A stretch of DNA of 49,206 nucleotides from Gammaproteobacteria bacterium. Lineage in GTDB: Bacteria > Pseudomonadota > Gammaproteobacteria > Legionellales > Legionellaceae. The stretch lies in contig JAUICE010000008.1 of assembly GCA_030428185.1 (NCBI GenBank), forward strand, positions 1 through 49,206, read 5' to 3'. A program made the position numbers and the translations under genes. The notes beneath the pieces are model-generated. The model was not told the DNA's origin. It was given only the letters and a program-made list of their open reading frames with translations, and ran no database searches. Positions 9,161 to 17,752 of the stretch are shown here, in pieces. How positions within the stretch are numbered: the first letter of the stretch is position 1; each line of letters opens with the position of its first letter.

Positions 9161-9563
9161 GCAATATATACAGGAAAAAGGCTTTACACTAATCGAAATC
9201 ACAACTTTTATGGTGATAATCGGTGTTATTATTGCTGGCACCATGGTTGCTATACAAAAAAGTGCTACTTTTTCTGCCCTACCCAATGAGCAAATTCAAG
9301 CGGCATCGCTAGCTAGAAGTCACTTAGCCGTCATTCGTCTAAGTCGTATAGTAAACGGATATAGTGGTGTTTCTGATCCTTGTCAAAATACACCTTCGCT
9401 TGCGGCCTGTCAGGAACTTTCAAGTTTTGCTTCTAGCCATAACTTAGTTGTTAATGCTCCCAACCCTACTGGTATCTCATCAAGAAAGCGTATAACCATC
9501 ACTGTAACTGGAGAACATGAAAGCTTTATCATGAACTATGAGGCTGTTGATTATGAAGGATAG
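9150..9563 (+). CDS. mshD: MSHA minor pilin, MshD-like
   Basis: The GTG at 9150 is preferred. AGGA lies seven bases upstream, the overlap with the previous gene is 11 bases, and the leader becomes eleven residues ending in G before FTLIEITTFMVIIG. The earlier GTG at 9105 would add a long leader and a larger overlap. The roughly 137-residue product is a type IV prepilin with Glu5. It has the ASLARSHLAVIRLSRI segment followed by a Cys pair about ten residues apart, as is common in MshD-like proteins. MshD-type minor pilins probably form part of the tip complex. Confidence 0.8.
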   Translation: MKAKQYIQEKGFTLIEITTFMVIIGVIIAGTMVAIQKSATFSALPNEQIQAASLARSHLAVIRLSRIVNGYSGVSDPCQNTPSLAACQELSSFASSHNLVVNAPNPTGISSRKRITITVTGEHESFIMNYEAVDYEG

Positions 9564-10047
9564 GAAAGCTTCTTATGAGTATGGATTTACACTTACAGAA
9601 ATCATCATAACGCTAACGTTAATTGGCATTATGACCGCCATCATTAATCCGATTTTAAGAGCAAGTATCGCACAGTATCAAACCGCAAAAGAAATATCCA
9701 CGATCACCAGTAAAGCAAGCCTTACCATAGCACGTATGGGTAAAGAGCTTATCTCAGCAAAAAGTTTATCAAGCATTGCAAATTCCCAAATAAGCTTTAA
9801 TGATTTTGATGGAAACACCATCACTTATCGATTAAATACAAATAACGTTGAGCGTCAAGAAAATTCTGGTGGTTTTCAACCACTTACCGATGAAGCTTCT
9901 AGCTTAAGCTTCAAATATTACGATGCCAATTTAAATGTAACGAGTACGCCTAATCAAGTAAGGGTTGTGATCATCGCCCTGACACTAGCTAATTCTGAAA
10001 CAAGTTTTAGCCTTCAAGAAGCCACATTTATGGAAAATCTCTCATGA
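9553..10047 (+). CDS. mshO: MSHA minor pilin, MshO-like
   Basis: The start is set at the ATG at 9553, giving an eleven-residue leader (MKDRKASYEYG) before FTLTEIIITLTLIGIM. The ATG at 9538 would give an unusually long leader. The mature protein keeps Glu5 and shows GspJ/MshO-like features: ASLTIARMGKELISAKSLSS, then a strand-rich region with SLSFKYYDANLN. It overlaps mshD by 11 bases and mshP by 4 bases, so the four minor pilin genes are translationally coupled. Position and the GspJ-like layout support MshO. Confidence 0.8.
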   Translation: MKDRKASYEYGFTLTEIIITLTLIGIMTAIINPILRASIAQYQTAKEISTITSKASLTIARMGKELISAKSLSSIANSQISFNDFDGNTITYRLNTNNVERQENSGGFQPLTDEASSLSFKYYDANLNVTSTPNQVRVVIIALTLANSETSFSLQEATFMENLS

Positions 10048-11702
10048 GTACATTAAAGCGTAACGCATATGGCTATTTAACACTGATTGCGATTTTCCTG
10101 ATTGTTATTTTTAGCATTTTATTGCAAACCTTAGTTTATTTGTTTTCCACAAAGACTGCTATGAGCGCGCATATGATTGCACAATCTAGAGCATTAGCGC
10201 TGGCCGATACAGCCGTTCAAGAAGGCGCCTATCAACTATCTCAGGATATTACCTGTAGTAATCTTAGCAACAATAAGTCGATGCCGTTCGGGCTCGCGAC
10301 CACCACAAAAGCGACCTCTAGTCATTACACGGTGAATCCGCTTTTTGCTTCGAGCACATTAAGCGGTTCAATATCCAGTAGCGTCAACAGCATATCTGTG
10401 AGTAATAGCACTGTTTTTGCACCACAAGGACGAGTGATGATCGATAGAGAGATTATTGATTACAAACACAACAGCGGCTCGTCGCTTAGTATTCTTAACC
10501 GTGGTGTTTCTCATACGAGAGCAACAAGCCACTCTAGTGGAGCCGTTGCTAGTCAATTACTGTGCTCTATACAAGGTGATGGCGCCTCACCATCAACGCC
10601 CCTGAGCCAACGTAGTATTGTCAAAGCCGCCCCCTTATCAATGGCATATACCGTGGGCGATCGATACACTTTTTGGCAGTACAATCATCCTAATAATGAG
10701 AACGCATGGCGCTCAATGCGTTCTCAGACAAGTTCTAGCAATCGTTATCGCGCCGTTTCTCTATTAAACTATCATGAAGGTTTTGCTGTAGGCGATACAA
10801 CCTCCGGACAACTACGTATTGAACATTTACATCATGGCACCTGGAGTTCAGAAAACTCAAACGTGGGCAATGTCAATTTATACGGCGTCAATATGGTCTC
10901 GCAAAATGAAGCGTGGGCCGTTGGTGCACGCTCAGGTAGTAGTATGAATATTTTTCGTTGGGATGGAAGCAGTTGGTGCCGTTTACAAACCTCTTCTTCT
11001 TGTGGTGGGCGGCGTTATTCAACCAGTGCTAGTAATAATGAGCGAACACTTTATGCCGTTAACGTCTTAGCCTATAACAATACCAATGGAACAGGTGATT
11101 TTGGCTTTGCGGTGGGAGGACGAAGCTCTGATGGACTCATTCTCATCTATAATGGCTCCAGATGGCAGGACTCGGTAGTCAACACCAATACGATTGGACA
11201 GATCTATGCACTTTCTCTAATACCTAATGGTAACAGTCAACCTATTGAGGCGTGGACTGCAGGAAGAAGACGAAGCGGTAATCAAGGCGAAATTATTCGC
11301 TATTACAATGGCTCTTGGCAAATTTCTTCAAGAAAAATAACCACTCGTCGCATGCGTGCAATTTCTATGATTGATACCAATGGTGATGGTCTTGCTGACT
11401 TTGGATTTGCAGTGGGCGATAGGAGTTACGTATACACTTATTCTAATGGTAGCTGGAACAACGGCCAACGAAATCCCGGAGGTGCTTTTGGCGGCAATAA
11501 CATTACTCTTTACGGCGTTGTCGTTATTAGTCCAACCAATGCCTGGATAGTCGGCGGTGGTGGCCGAACCTATCATTTTGATGGTAATAGCTGGTCTCAA
11601 GTAAGCAGGCCCAGTGGCACTTCAGGACGAACACTATATGATGTTGACGCTATTGGCCCTAAAGCAATGGAAACCATTGGTTTTAGAGCGCTTAGCGAAT
11701 AA
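10044..11702 (+). CDS. MshP-like minor pilin with C-terminal beta-propeller domain
   Basis: This 552-residue protein starts with a prepilin-like leader (cleavage at G10/Y11) and a hydrophobic helix that lacks Glu5, as in PilX/GspK/MshP-like pilins. Residues 110-170 hold a small module with APQGRVMIDREIIDY and LNRGVSHTRATSHSSGA, a type often seen in minor pilins. From about residue 200 there are six full repeats of the pattern (Y/L)(x)AVxx...(F/W)AVG...(Y/W)(D/N)GSxW. Two half repeats flank them, one at each end, which together make seven propeller blades. MshP of Vibrio is only about 150 residues, so this looks like an MshP fused to an adhesin-like head, perhaps replacing MshQ. The start overlaps mshO as ATGA. 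The function of the head is inferred. Confidence 0.8.
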   Translation: MSTLKRNAYGYLTLIAIFLIVIFSILLQTLVYLFSTKTAMSAHMIAQSRALALADTAVQEGAYQLSQDITCSNLSNNKSMPFGLATTTKATSSHYTVNPLFASSTLSGSISSSVNSISVSNSTVFAPQGRVMIDREIIDYKHNSGSSLSILNRGVSHTRATSHSSGAVASQLLCSIQGDGASPSTPLSQRSIVKAAPLSMAYTVGDRYTFWQYNHPNNENAWRSMRSQTSSSNRYRAVSLLNYHEGFAVGDTTSGQLRIEHLHHGTWSSENSNVGNVNLYGVNMVSQNEAWAVGARSGSSMNIFRWDGSSWCRLQTSSSCGGRRYSTSASNNERTLYAVNVLAYNNTNGTGDFGFAVGGRSSDGLILIYNGSRWQDSVVNTNTIGQIYALSLIPNGNSQPIEAWTAGRRRSGNQGEIIRYYNGSWQISSRKITTRRMRAISMIDTNGDGLADFGFAVGDRSYVYTYSNGSWNNGQRNPGGAFGGNNITLYGVVVISPTNAWIVGGGGRTYHFDGNSWSQVSRPSGTSGRTLYDVDAIGPKAMETIGFRALSE

Positions 11703-11926
11703 GGTAAAAAATACGACCTCGGTTAACATGCCCAATCGAAGCTCAAAACCATGCCTGTTCATTTCCATTGGGTATAAAAGTCGCAACTTCTAGGCTTGAT
11801 TCATACCAACTTCATGTCCCTTTTTATCATTGCGCACGTGCTTGGCTGAAGGGGTTGCGTTGTAAATTACATTGAGCCAAAAAAGATGCACTGATGAGTT
11901 GAATTCACCAAGATGGATTCAATTGA
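11703..11926. other. Intergenic region between convergent mshP-like gene and queF
   Basis: This 224 bp stretch holds no convincing gene, RNA or terminator. It contains one copy of the 12-base word CCATTGGGTATA (11765-11776), which recurs in other intergenic regions of this window. Confidence 0.5.
11765..11776 (+). repeat. Copy of intergenic CCATTGGGTATA word
   Basis: The same 12 bases recur exactly at 38282-38293. Two inverted CATTGGGTAT copies lie at 28500-28544. A GTTCA lies a few bases upstream both here and at the 38282 copy. The nature of the element (binding site or decayed repeat) is unknown. Confidence 0.4.
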
Positions 11927-12793
11927 TTATTGCCTTATCAATCTATCACCCTGCCTCTCTGGAAGTATTGCTTCTGTTGATCGATAAGGATTAATATCAA
12001 TGCCACCTCTACGAGTATAGCGCCCATATACAGTCAACTTTTCTGGCTTACAGTGCTCCATAATATCAACAAAAATTCTCTCAATGCATTGCTCATGAAA
12101 CTCATTATGGTTTCGAAAAGACACAATATATTTTAAAAGTCCTTCATGGTTGATTTTCTTTCCAGTATATTGGATTTGAACACTGCCCCAGTCTGGCTGG
12201 TTTGTTACAAGACAGTTCGATTTCAAGCAATCTGAGAAGAGGCTTTCAGTAACTTGGCTTTCTGAAATGGTAGATAGGTAGCCTGGATTGATCAGGTATT
12301 CATTGCAATTAACATCGAGAACATCTAAGCATATACCTGCAAATGAACTGTTAAGCTGAAATGACTTTGGAAGCTGGTGTAACAATTGAATGTGTAGCTT
12401 AACCTCTCCTTCTAATATTTTTTCTAAATCTTTCTTAACTACTTCAGTGACTTTTTCTACAGAGTCAAAGCAGGTGTTATTTAAGGAATTAAAGTACAAC
12501 TTTAACGATTTAGACTCTACGATAAATGGTGTGTGACAGTCATATTGAATTTCAGCTATCGCTACCATGGGTTTGCCTTTTCCGTTTAACCATGAGACCT
12601 CATAATGATTCCAACAATCATAGCCATAAAAAGGCAAGTTATCTGATTTGACACCTATTTCATCTCGTTTAGCTTTTCTTGGTATAGGATATAGGCGTTG
12701 AGGATTGTAGCTTGAATCATAGGAAGAATTATCGCCTAGCTCAGATCCTTCTGGCGTTAATTTATATTGATCTTTGATAGAATCTTTAGTCAT
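11927..12793 (-). CDS. queF: NADPH-dependent 7-cyano-7-deazaguanine reductase QueF
   Basis: QueF reduces preQ0 to preQ1 in queuosine tRNA modification. The protein aligns with the E. coli type (unimodular, about 282 residues) along its length. It has the substrate-binding FIVESKSLKLYFNSLN region (about 90-105), the catalytic cysteine in LKSNCLVTNQPDWGSVQIQY (C194, with D201 nearby), the FRNHNEFHEQCIERIF motif, and the C-terminal YTRRGGIDINPYRS. The frame is open up to 12958. The ATG at 12793 is chosen because it has GGAG seven bases upstream and gives the normal family length of 288. The extension would have no homologue in the family. Confidence 0.97.
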   Translation of the reverse strand: MTKDSIKDQYKLTPEGSELGDNSSYDSSYNPQRLYPIPRKAKRDEIGVKSDNLPFYGYDCWNHYEVSWLNGKGKPMVAIAEIQYDCHTPFIVESKSLKLYFNSLNNTCFDSVEKVTEVVKKDLEKILEGEVKLHIQLLHQLPKSFQLNSSFAGICLDVLDVNCNEYLINPGYLSTISESQVTESLFSDCLKSNCLVTNQPDWGSVQIQYTGKKINHEGLLKYIVSFRNHNEFHEQCIERIFVDIMEHCKPEKLTVYGRYTRRGGIDINPYRSTEAILPERQGDRLIRQ

Positions 12794-12966
12794 CTTACAC
12801 TCCAAAATCTTAATAATTTCAAATGTGCTGGTCCAGTTAATCGGCTGGCCAGCTTCTAATTGGGCAGTTATATATTTTAAAAGAGTAGAAGTCGCAAGCA
12901 GGAAGTACACAGTATTTGAAAAATAGAGAGTTTCCCGTTTTGATAAAGGTGTTATCAACTAGCCGT

Positions 12967-15411
12967 CTAAGCATTTTTTTGAGATTTAGCTTGATGCGCT
13001 TCTTCACCTATCTCCTTTTCCCTTTGTCTGGTTTCAGCTTCTTTCAGTAAAGGGGTTAAGGTGTGCTGTTGCTCACTTGGTAAGCTATCTATCAATGCTT
13101 GAGCTTTTGTGAGCAATTCATCTTCTGCACCTGTAGAGGCCTTAACTTGTTGTAATAGCGCACTCACCAACCGAAATTTTATTTTAACAAATAAATCAGC
13201 GCCGCCATCAAAATCAGTTTTTGCGTATTTTTCGATAAGCCCTGTGCCAAACTCAATGGCTTTAAAAAAGTCTGCAGACTTTAAGTGACACAAAAGAATA
13301 TTTGCCTCCAGCTGCATGTAGAATAAAGGCTCTATTTTTTCATTTCCATTTGTTGCCTCTTTTAAAAATGCCAAGGATAACTCATAACTTACTAGAGCGG
13401 CAGCATAATGATTAGGCATACTTGAAGTCTTAAAATAATCTTTGGCTAATACTTTTAAATCTTCCGCCAATTTTTTTAACATTGGTTTAGAAAACGCTCG
13501 ATAGTGACTTTGCTCAAAGTTTGCCAAAATATCTTTCGCTACCACAGTATTTTTTGTACTCAATACTTTTTCTATATGTGCTTTAAGGAAACGAAGATTA
13601 ATTTTCCCTACAATGTTTGTATCAATTGCATCATCGACAGAGGACGACTGCATTAAGGTGAACGCGCGCTCACCAAAGGAAATAGCTGCATCGTAATGTT
13701 TATTGTTGATATGAGAAATAAGTAAATTACTAAGTAAGGTCATCGTATTTAAGGTACGCGCTTCTTTATCTTCTAAATGTTCACCCATATCATCTAATAT
13801 CGCTAAAGAGCGCTCAAAATAGTCTGCTGCTTTTGCATATTCACCTTTTTTAAAGACTGTTTTCCCCGCATCTTTGTAAACATCACTTAATTTCATCATA
13901 CGCTTAAGAGCGTTATTGACTTCATAAGAAAAATCAATAGAAGACAAGTTATCAATGACTTGCTTTAAGAGGGACTGGGCTTTATCAAAACTGTTATGCT
14001 TGCCAAAGTTTCCTTCTCTTGCTTTGGAAATATTTAAGCTATCAAAAAGTGTTTCACTTTGATAATACGCATCAATTGCTTTAAAAGTTCTAAGCGTTTC
14101 TTGTATCTCAAGATTTTCACCTGTTGGATCTTCTTGTTTATATGCCTCTATTAGACTATTGACCTGCTGTCTCTCATTGCTCTCTCTTTCTTGTTGCATT
14201 TCAATCAGCTCTCGCTTGTGCTGATCCATGCTACCTTGAGCCTCGGCTACATATTCATCATTATCAAAATTAACGATTTGTGGAGCCGTTCTTTTATCCC
14301 ATGAGCCTAACTCAGAAATGGTAATGCTTGAAAAAAAATCTTCTACTCTATCTAAGCCATCTTTTACACCGTGCGCTTTTCTAGAATCTGGAGTAATTTG
14401 TGCATCACCAATGGGAATAACTGTTGGAAAGTCATCATCACCAGATAGCCCACCATAATTTTCAATCCATGTTGGACTGATCTCATAATGCTGCACTCTA
14501 ACTTTTCGTTTACTTAAAGCCTTAGCTGGATTTCGAGAGTCCTTTAAATGCTTAAAGGAGCTAACAGAACCATAAGAATAAACACGCAACATAAAAGTAA
14601 TATATTCATCATACTTTTCTTTAGGCAAAGTAGATGGGGCCTCCATGTAAAAGCAGTACTTTTGCATTCCTTCCCTTTGACTAGCTGACTTCGTATCAAA
14701 CTCTTTGTGGTAGAACGTGGGGAAGACAGCACGTTTCCAACCATAGCTTCTAAGCTGCTCCATCGCAAAAAATTCTTCGCGCTTATTTGTAAAATATGGT
14801 TTTTCTGTCATAGAAAGACGAGTATCGAATACAATCGCTTTACTGCTATCTATAGAAATATTTGCAACCAAATGATGTGGAATAATGACATGCTGATAGA
14901 CATTTTTAATCTGAAAAAAGGCCTCTTTTCCTCGATTAGATAATACTTGGTTAACACTATGACAAACTGCTCTTCTTACTCCAGTAACGTCAAACACATG
15001 TTGAGCTGACAGTGTTTCAGTCTCACCTTGAGCTTTTGAAGCTACATCTTCAACCGTCAGCTGTTTTTGATGACCTGTCAAACTAATAAAACGCTTTTTG
15101 CTGACATCAACACCATAATCACGCTTTAAAATTTCGTAAAGACCACGCTCCATTTCCTTAATATGCATAGCATTAGAAGGTCTTAAACCAGCAAGGTTTA
15201 AAGAGCCGGCTCCATGTGCAATCAGTAGGCTTGCCATTTTTTGAAAAATATCAGCATTGATATGCCCTGGGCGATAGTATTCTCCTGCCCTAGGATCAAT
15301 AATTAAAATATCTGATGCTTTAATTCCCTCTTGCCTTAAGCGTATCGCCAAATAAAGCGCCATTGGTCCGGCACCGACAATGATTATCTCTTTATCCACT
15401 GGGTTGGGCAT
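12967..15411 (-). CDS. FAD-dependent oxidoreductase-like protein with TPR region, unknown function
   Basis: This 814-residue protein has two parts. Residues 8-35 form a Rossmann FAD-binding motif (EIIIVGAGPMALYLAIRL) followed by a DPR acidic end of beta-2, and the N-terminal half (to about 370) contains VFDVTGVRRAVCHSV and a late PIGDAQITPDSRKAHGVKDG segment. The latter resembles the second FAD contact (GDA...) of class A flavoprotein monooxygenases. The second half is helical with TPR-like repeats (for example AADYFERSLAILDDMGE near 570) and a charged Glu/Lys/Gln tail. I do not recognise a named family. It could act on a protein or small molecule held by the TPRs. A host-directed role is speculation. 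The gene appears to be a monocistron upstream of queF. Confidence 0.75.
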   Translation of the reverse strand: MPNPVDKEIIIVGAGPMALYLAIRLRQEGIKASDILIIDPRAGEYYRPGHINADIFQKMASLLIAHGAGSLNLAGLRPSNAMHIKEMERGLYEILKRDYGVDVSKKRFISLTGHQKQLTVEDVASKAQGETETLSAQHVFDVTGVRRAVCHSVNQVLSNRGKEAFFQIKNVYQHVIIPHHLVANISIDSSKAIVFDTRLSMTEKPYFTNKREEFFAMEQLRSYGWKRAVFPTFYHKEFDTKSASQREGMQKYCFYMEAPSTLPKEKYDEYITFMLRVYSYGSVSSFKHLKDSRNPAKALSKRKVRVQHYEISPTWIENYGGLSGDDDFPTVIPIGDAQITPDSRKAHGVKDGLDRVEDFFSSITISELGSWDKRTAPQIVNFDNDEYVAEAQGSMDQHKRELIEMQQERESNERQQVNSLIEAYKQEDPTGENLEIQETLRTFKAIDAYYQSETLFDSLNISKAREGNFGKHNSFDKAQSLLKQVIDNLSSIDFSYEVNNALKRMMKLSDVYKDAGKTVFKKGEYAKAADYFERSLAILDDMGEHLEDKEARTLNTMTLLSNLLISHINNKHYDAAISFGERAFTLMQSSSVDDAIDTNIVGKINLRFLKAHIEKVLSTKNTVVAKDILANFEQSHYRAFSKPMLKKLAEDLKVLAKDYFKTSSMPNHYAAALVSYELSLAFLKEATNGNEKIEPLFYMQLEANILLCHLKSADFFKAIEFGTGLIEKYAKTDFDGGADLFVKIKFRLVSALLQQVKASTGAEDELLTKAQALIDSLPSEQQHTLTPLLKEAETRQREKEIGEEAHQAKSQKNA

Positions 15412-15513
15412 GATTTATAGCCAATATAAAACCATTGTGATCACTATTATAGCCTATTGCCCATAAAAAAACATGCGTTATGAAAGGATAAGGATATATG
15501 GTGAATGGATGGG

Positions 15514-16638
15514 TTATACGGATGAAAGATCATCATCTTTGTCGAGCTTAAAGTCGCCATCTTTATCGCTAAAGTCTCGCTCCTGATTCATGCGAATTTC
15601 AAGCCCAAGATTGTTTTTTGAGTCAGCAAATCTTAAGGCATTTTCTTCGGTAATATCTTGATTTTTATATAGTTCATAGAGTGCTTGATCAAAAGTTTGC
15701 ATACCCACATCTTTTGAGCGCTTCATCACATCTTTTATTTCGTCTATTTTTCCTTTCTCTATCAAATCAGATACATAAGGTGAGTTTAATAAAACCTCCA
15801 CAGCGGGTACCCGTTTGGATTTCACACCTGGAATGAGACGCTGTGAAATAATTGCCTTTAAATTTAAAGATAAATCGAGTAATAATTGATGGCGTGCATC
15901 TTCAGGAAAAAAATTAATAATTCTATCCATCGCTTGATTAGCATTATTAGCGTGCAGCGTAGAAATACATAAGTGCCCTGTTTCTGCATAAGCAAGAGCA
16001 TGCTTCATGGTATCTCTATCTCGAATTTCACCAATTAAAATTACATCAGGCGCTTCACGCATCGCATTTTTCAGTGCATTTTCATAAGAGTGTGTATCCA
16101 GGCCAATTTCACGTTGATCAACTATCGACTTTTTATGCTTATGGAGAAACTCTATTGGATCTTCAACCGTTAAAATATGACCTGCGTGATGCTGATTACG
16201 GTGATCTATCATCGCTGCGAGTGTTGTTGATTTACCACTACCTGTCGCTCCCACCAAAAGCACCAGCCCTCGCATTTCCATGATGACTTCTTTTAAAATA
16301 AGTGGCAAATTTAATGCCTCTACCGATGGAATTTCCCCCTTAATATAGCGAACCACCATAGCGACTTCACCACGTTGTCTAAAAAAGTTAATACGAAATC
16401 GTCCTAACCCTTTCATCGATAGTCCAATATTAAGCTCTAGCTCTTCTTCAAACTCAATTTGCTGCTTATCATTCATCAACGAGTAGGCCATTTCATGCAT
16501 TTGATGTGATTGAATAGACGCTTTACTGACTGGTGTGGTCACGCCCTCAATCTTTATTTGTACTGGCGCCCCCACACTAAAAAAAAGATCAGATGCCCCT
16601 TTCTCTACCATTAACTGTAAAAATGATGAAATATCCAT
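15514..16638 (-). CDS. pilU: Type IV pilus retraction ATPase PilU
   Basis: The roughly 374-residue PilT/PilU-family hexameric ATPase begins MDISSFLQLMVEKGASDLFFSVGAP, closer to PilU than to PilT. It carries Walker A GATGSGKST (about 130-138), an Asp box and EAPDVILIGEIRDRDT as Walker B, and the HLCISTLHANNANQAMDRI histidine box. The tail after LGLEIR is acidic. The TTG at 16644 is also in frame but the ATG at 16638 is preferred. PilU assists PilT in pulling pili back. No pilT is seen in the window, so PilT either lies elsewhere or this enzyme works alone with the MSHA machine. Confidence 0.88.
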   Translation of the reverse strand: MDISSFLQLMVEKGASDLFFSVGAPVQIKIEGVTTPVSKASIQSHQMHEMAYSLMNDKQQIEFEEELELNIGLSMKGLGRFRINFFRQRGEVAMVVRYIKGEIPSVEALNLPLILKEVIMEMRGLVLLVGATGSGKSTTLAAMIDHRNQHHAGHILTVEDPIEFLHKHKKSIVDQREIGLDTHSYENALKNAMREAPDVILIGEIRDRDTMKHALAYAETGHLCISTLHANNANQAMDRIINFFPEDARHQLLLDLSLNLKAIISQRLIPGVKSKRVPAVEVLLNSPYVSDLIEKGKIDEIKDVMKRSKDVGMQTFDQALYELYKNQDITEENALRFADSKNNLGLEIRMNQERDFSDKDGDFKLDKDDDLSSV

Positions 16639-16801
16639 ATACAATCAGTTTAAAATTACTTATTTATTGAAAGTTTAGACGAGTTCAGCTCATCACGCAG
16701 ACAGAAAAAACCGCTCTATATCAGCAATAAAGATAACCTATTGATATATTTATCAATTTGTTTAAAATTAATCATCGGACTGTCATGAGAAGATAATCAG
16801 T

Positions 16802-17287
16802 ATGAGTACGCAAAAACAGCATCTTTACTATTTTAGTAAGGCCTATATCGCATTAGGGGCTCTGATACCCGTTGGAGTGGTCTTAGTGACACTTTATCAT
16901 CTAGGCTTTTTCAATACACTGGGTTTTATCGCAGCATTACTACTTGGCATTGCAGATGCGTTTTTTGTCGCAGCACTCTTTAGCCACTCTCTAGTGAATA
17001 CTTCGAACAAAAAAAACTATAAACTTTTTCTTCTTTCACTTTTATTTGTGCTTTCTTATCTACTCTTATCGAATCTGTGGCTTATTTTCTTAATCAAAAT
17101 AAATAATATTATTTTCACCCAGATGAGCCTTAAATACATTTGTCTACGATATTTATACTTAAGTATTTTTTCTCTAATGATTGTTGGCAGCTGGATGTGG
17201 CTTTATATGAGCGCTCTTTTCATTTTATTTAAAAAGAAGTTTTTAAATCAATATCAGCGCTACTTAGATAAAAAGGCAACTCAATAA
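16802..17287 (+). CDS. Small membrane protein, unknown function
   Basis: The 161-residue protein has four predicted transmembrane helices (about 13-33, 38-62, 71-98 and 117-143). A short Lys/Gln-rich tail follows. No known family is recognised. It is preceded by GAGAAG about ten bases from the ATG. A second membrane protein gene of similar size starts 18 bases after its stop, so the two are probably co-transcribed and may form a complex. Confidence 0.65.
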   Translation: MSTQKQHLYYFSKAYIALGALIPVGVVLVTLYHLGFFNTLGFIAALLLGIADAFFVAALFSHSLVNTSNKKNYKLFLLSLLFVLSYLLLSNLWLIFLIKINNIIFTQMSLKYICLRYLYLSIFSLMIVGSWMWLYMSALFILFKKKFLNQYQRYLDKKATQ

Positions 17288-17305
17288 TATTGACTGGAGT
17301 CAAAC

Positions 17306-17752
17306 ATGTTGCACCCTTTACGCACTAGGCTACATACAAGTCTATTGACTGGCATCTTTGGTCTCATTCTCTCTGGACTAGTCTATTATTATCTTAAAGT
17401 ATTTCTACTAGATAGCCTTATCCCTTTTTATCAAATTATCATCATGATTTCGCTGGCTTCAGCGATAATTGGATTCTTATCAGGCAAGGCATTATTTGCT
17501 CCAATATCTGGACTCAAAGCCTTCACCGGAGGACTAATGCTGGTATTTTTGATACTACCTGTTGTCGATTTTGGTATTTTCTTACATGTAAAAAGTCAGC
17601 CTGTTAAGATTGGGACACTACATCAATTTATGAGCGATAACATAAACATCTATTTTTTGTTACTCACTTATAGCATTGTCTTTATCGGAAGCTGGCTATC
17701 CATAATCGCAGGCATCATCAACTTCCTTTTATATAGTTTCCGCAACACTTAA
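17306..17752 (+). CDS. Small membrane protein, unknown function
   Basis: This is a 148-residue protein with about four transmembrane helices (roughly 11-32, 38-60, 70-93 and 115-142). A TGGAGTC ribosome binding site lies just before the ATG. It forms a pair with the preceding membrane gene. Its last 24 bases overlap the 3' end of the convergent coiled-coil gene. I see no recognised domain. Confidence 0.62.
   Translation: MLHPLRTRLHTSLLTGIFGLILSGLVYYYLKVFLLDSLIPFYQIIIMISLASAIIGFLSGKALFAPISGLKAFTGGLMLVFLILPVVDFGIFLHVKSQPVKIGTLHQFMSDNINIYFLLLTYSIVFIGSWLSIIAGIINFLLYSFRNT

Noticed and set aside
9080-9286. Minus-strand open frame inside the mshC/mshD-like genes
   Set aside because: It is antisense to well-supported prepilin genes and has no ribosome binding site or recognisable protein features.
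11328-11600. Minus-strand open frame of 90 codons within the propeller domain
   Set aside because: It is antisense to the repeat region. Repetitive Gly/Ser/Asn codons create long open shadow frames.
715-11702. Type II secretion or classical PilBCMNOPQ locus instead of MSHA
   Set aside because: The gene order with ExeA-like and TPR proteins, the MshEN domain and the MshA-like pilin fits MSHA. GspC/D/L hallmarks and PilQ features are absent.
12794-12958. 55-residue N-terminal extension of QueF
   Set aside because: The ATG at 12793 has a good GGAG site and gives the normal family length. The extension has no counterpart in QueF proteins.
14707-14943. Plus-strand 78-codon frame inside the FAD/TPR gene
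   Set aside because: It is a shadow frame without ribosome binding site or protein character.
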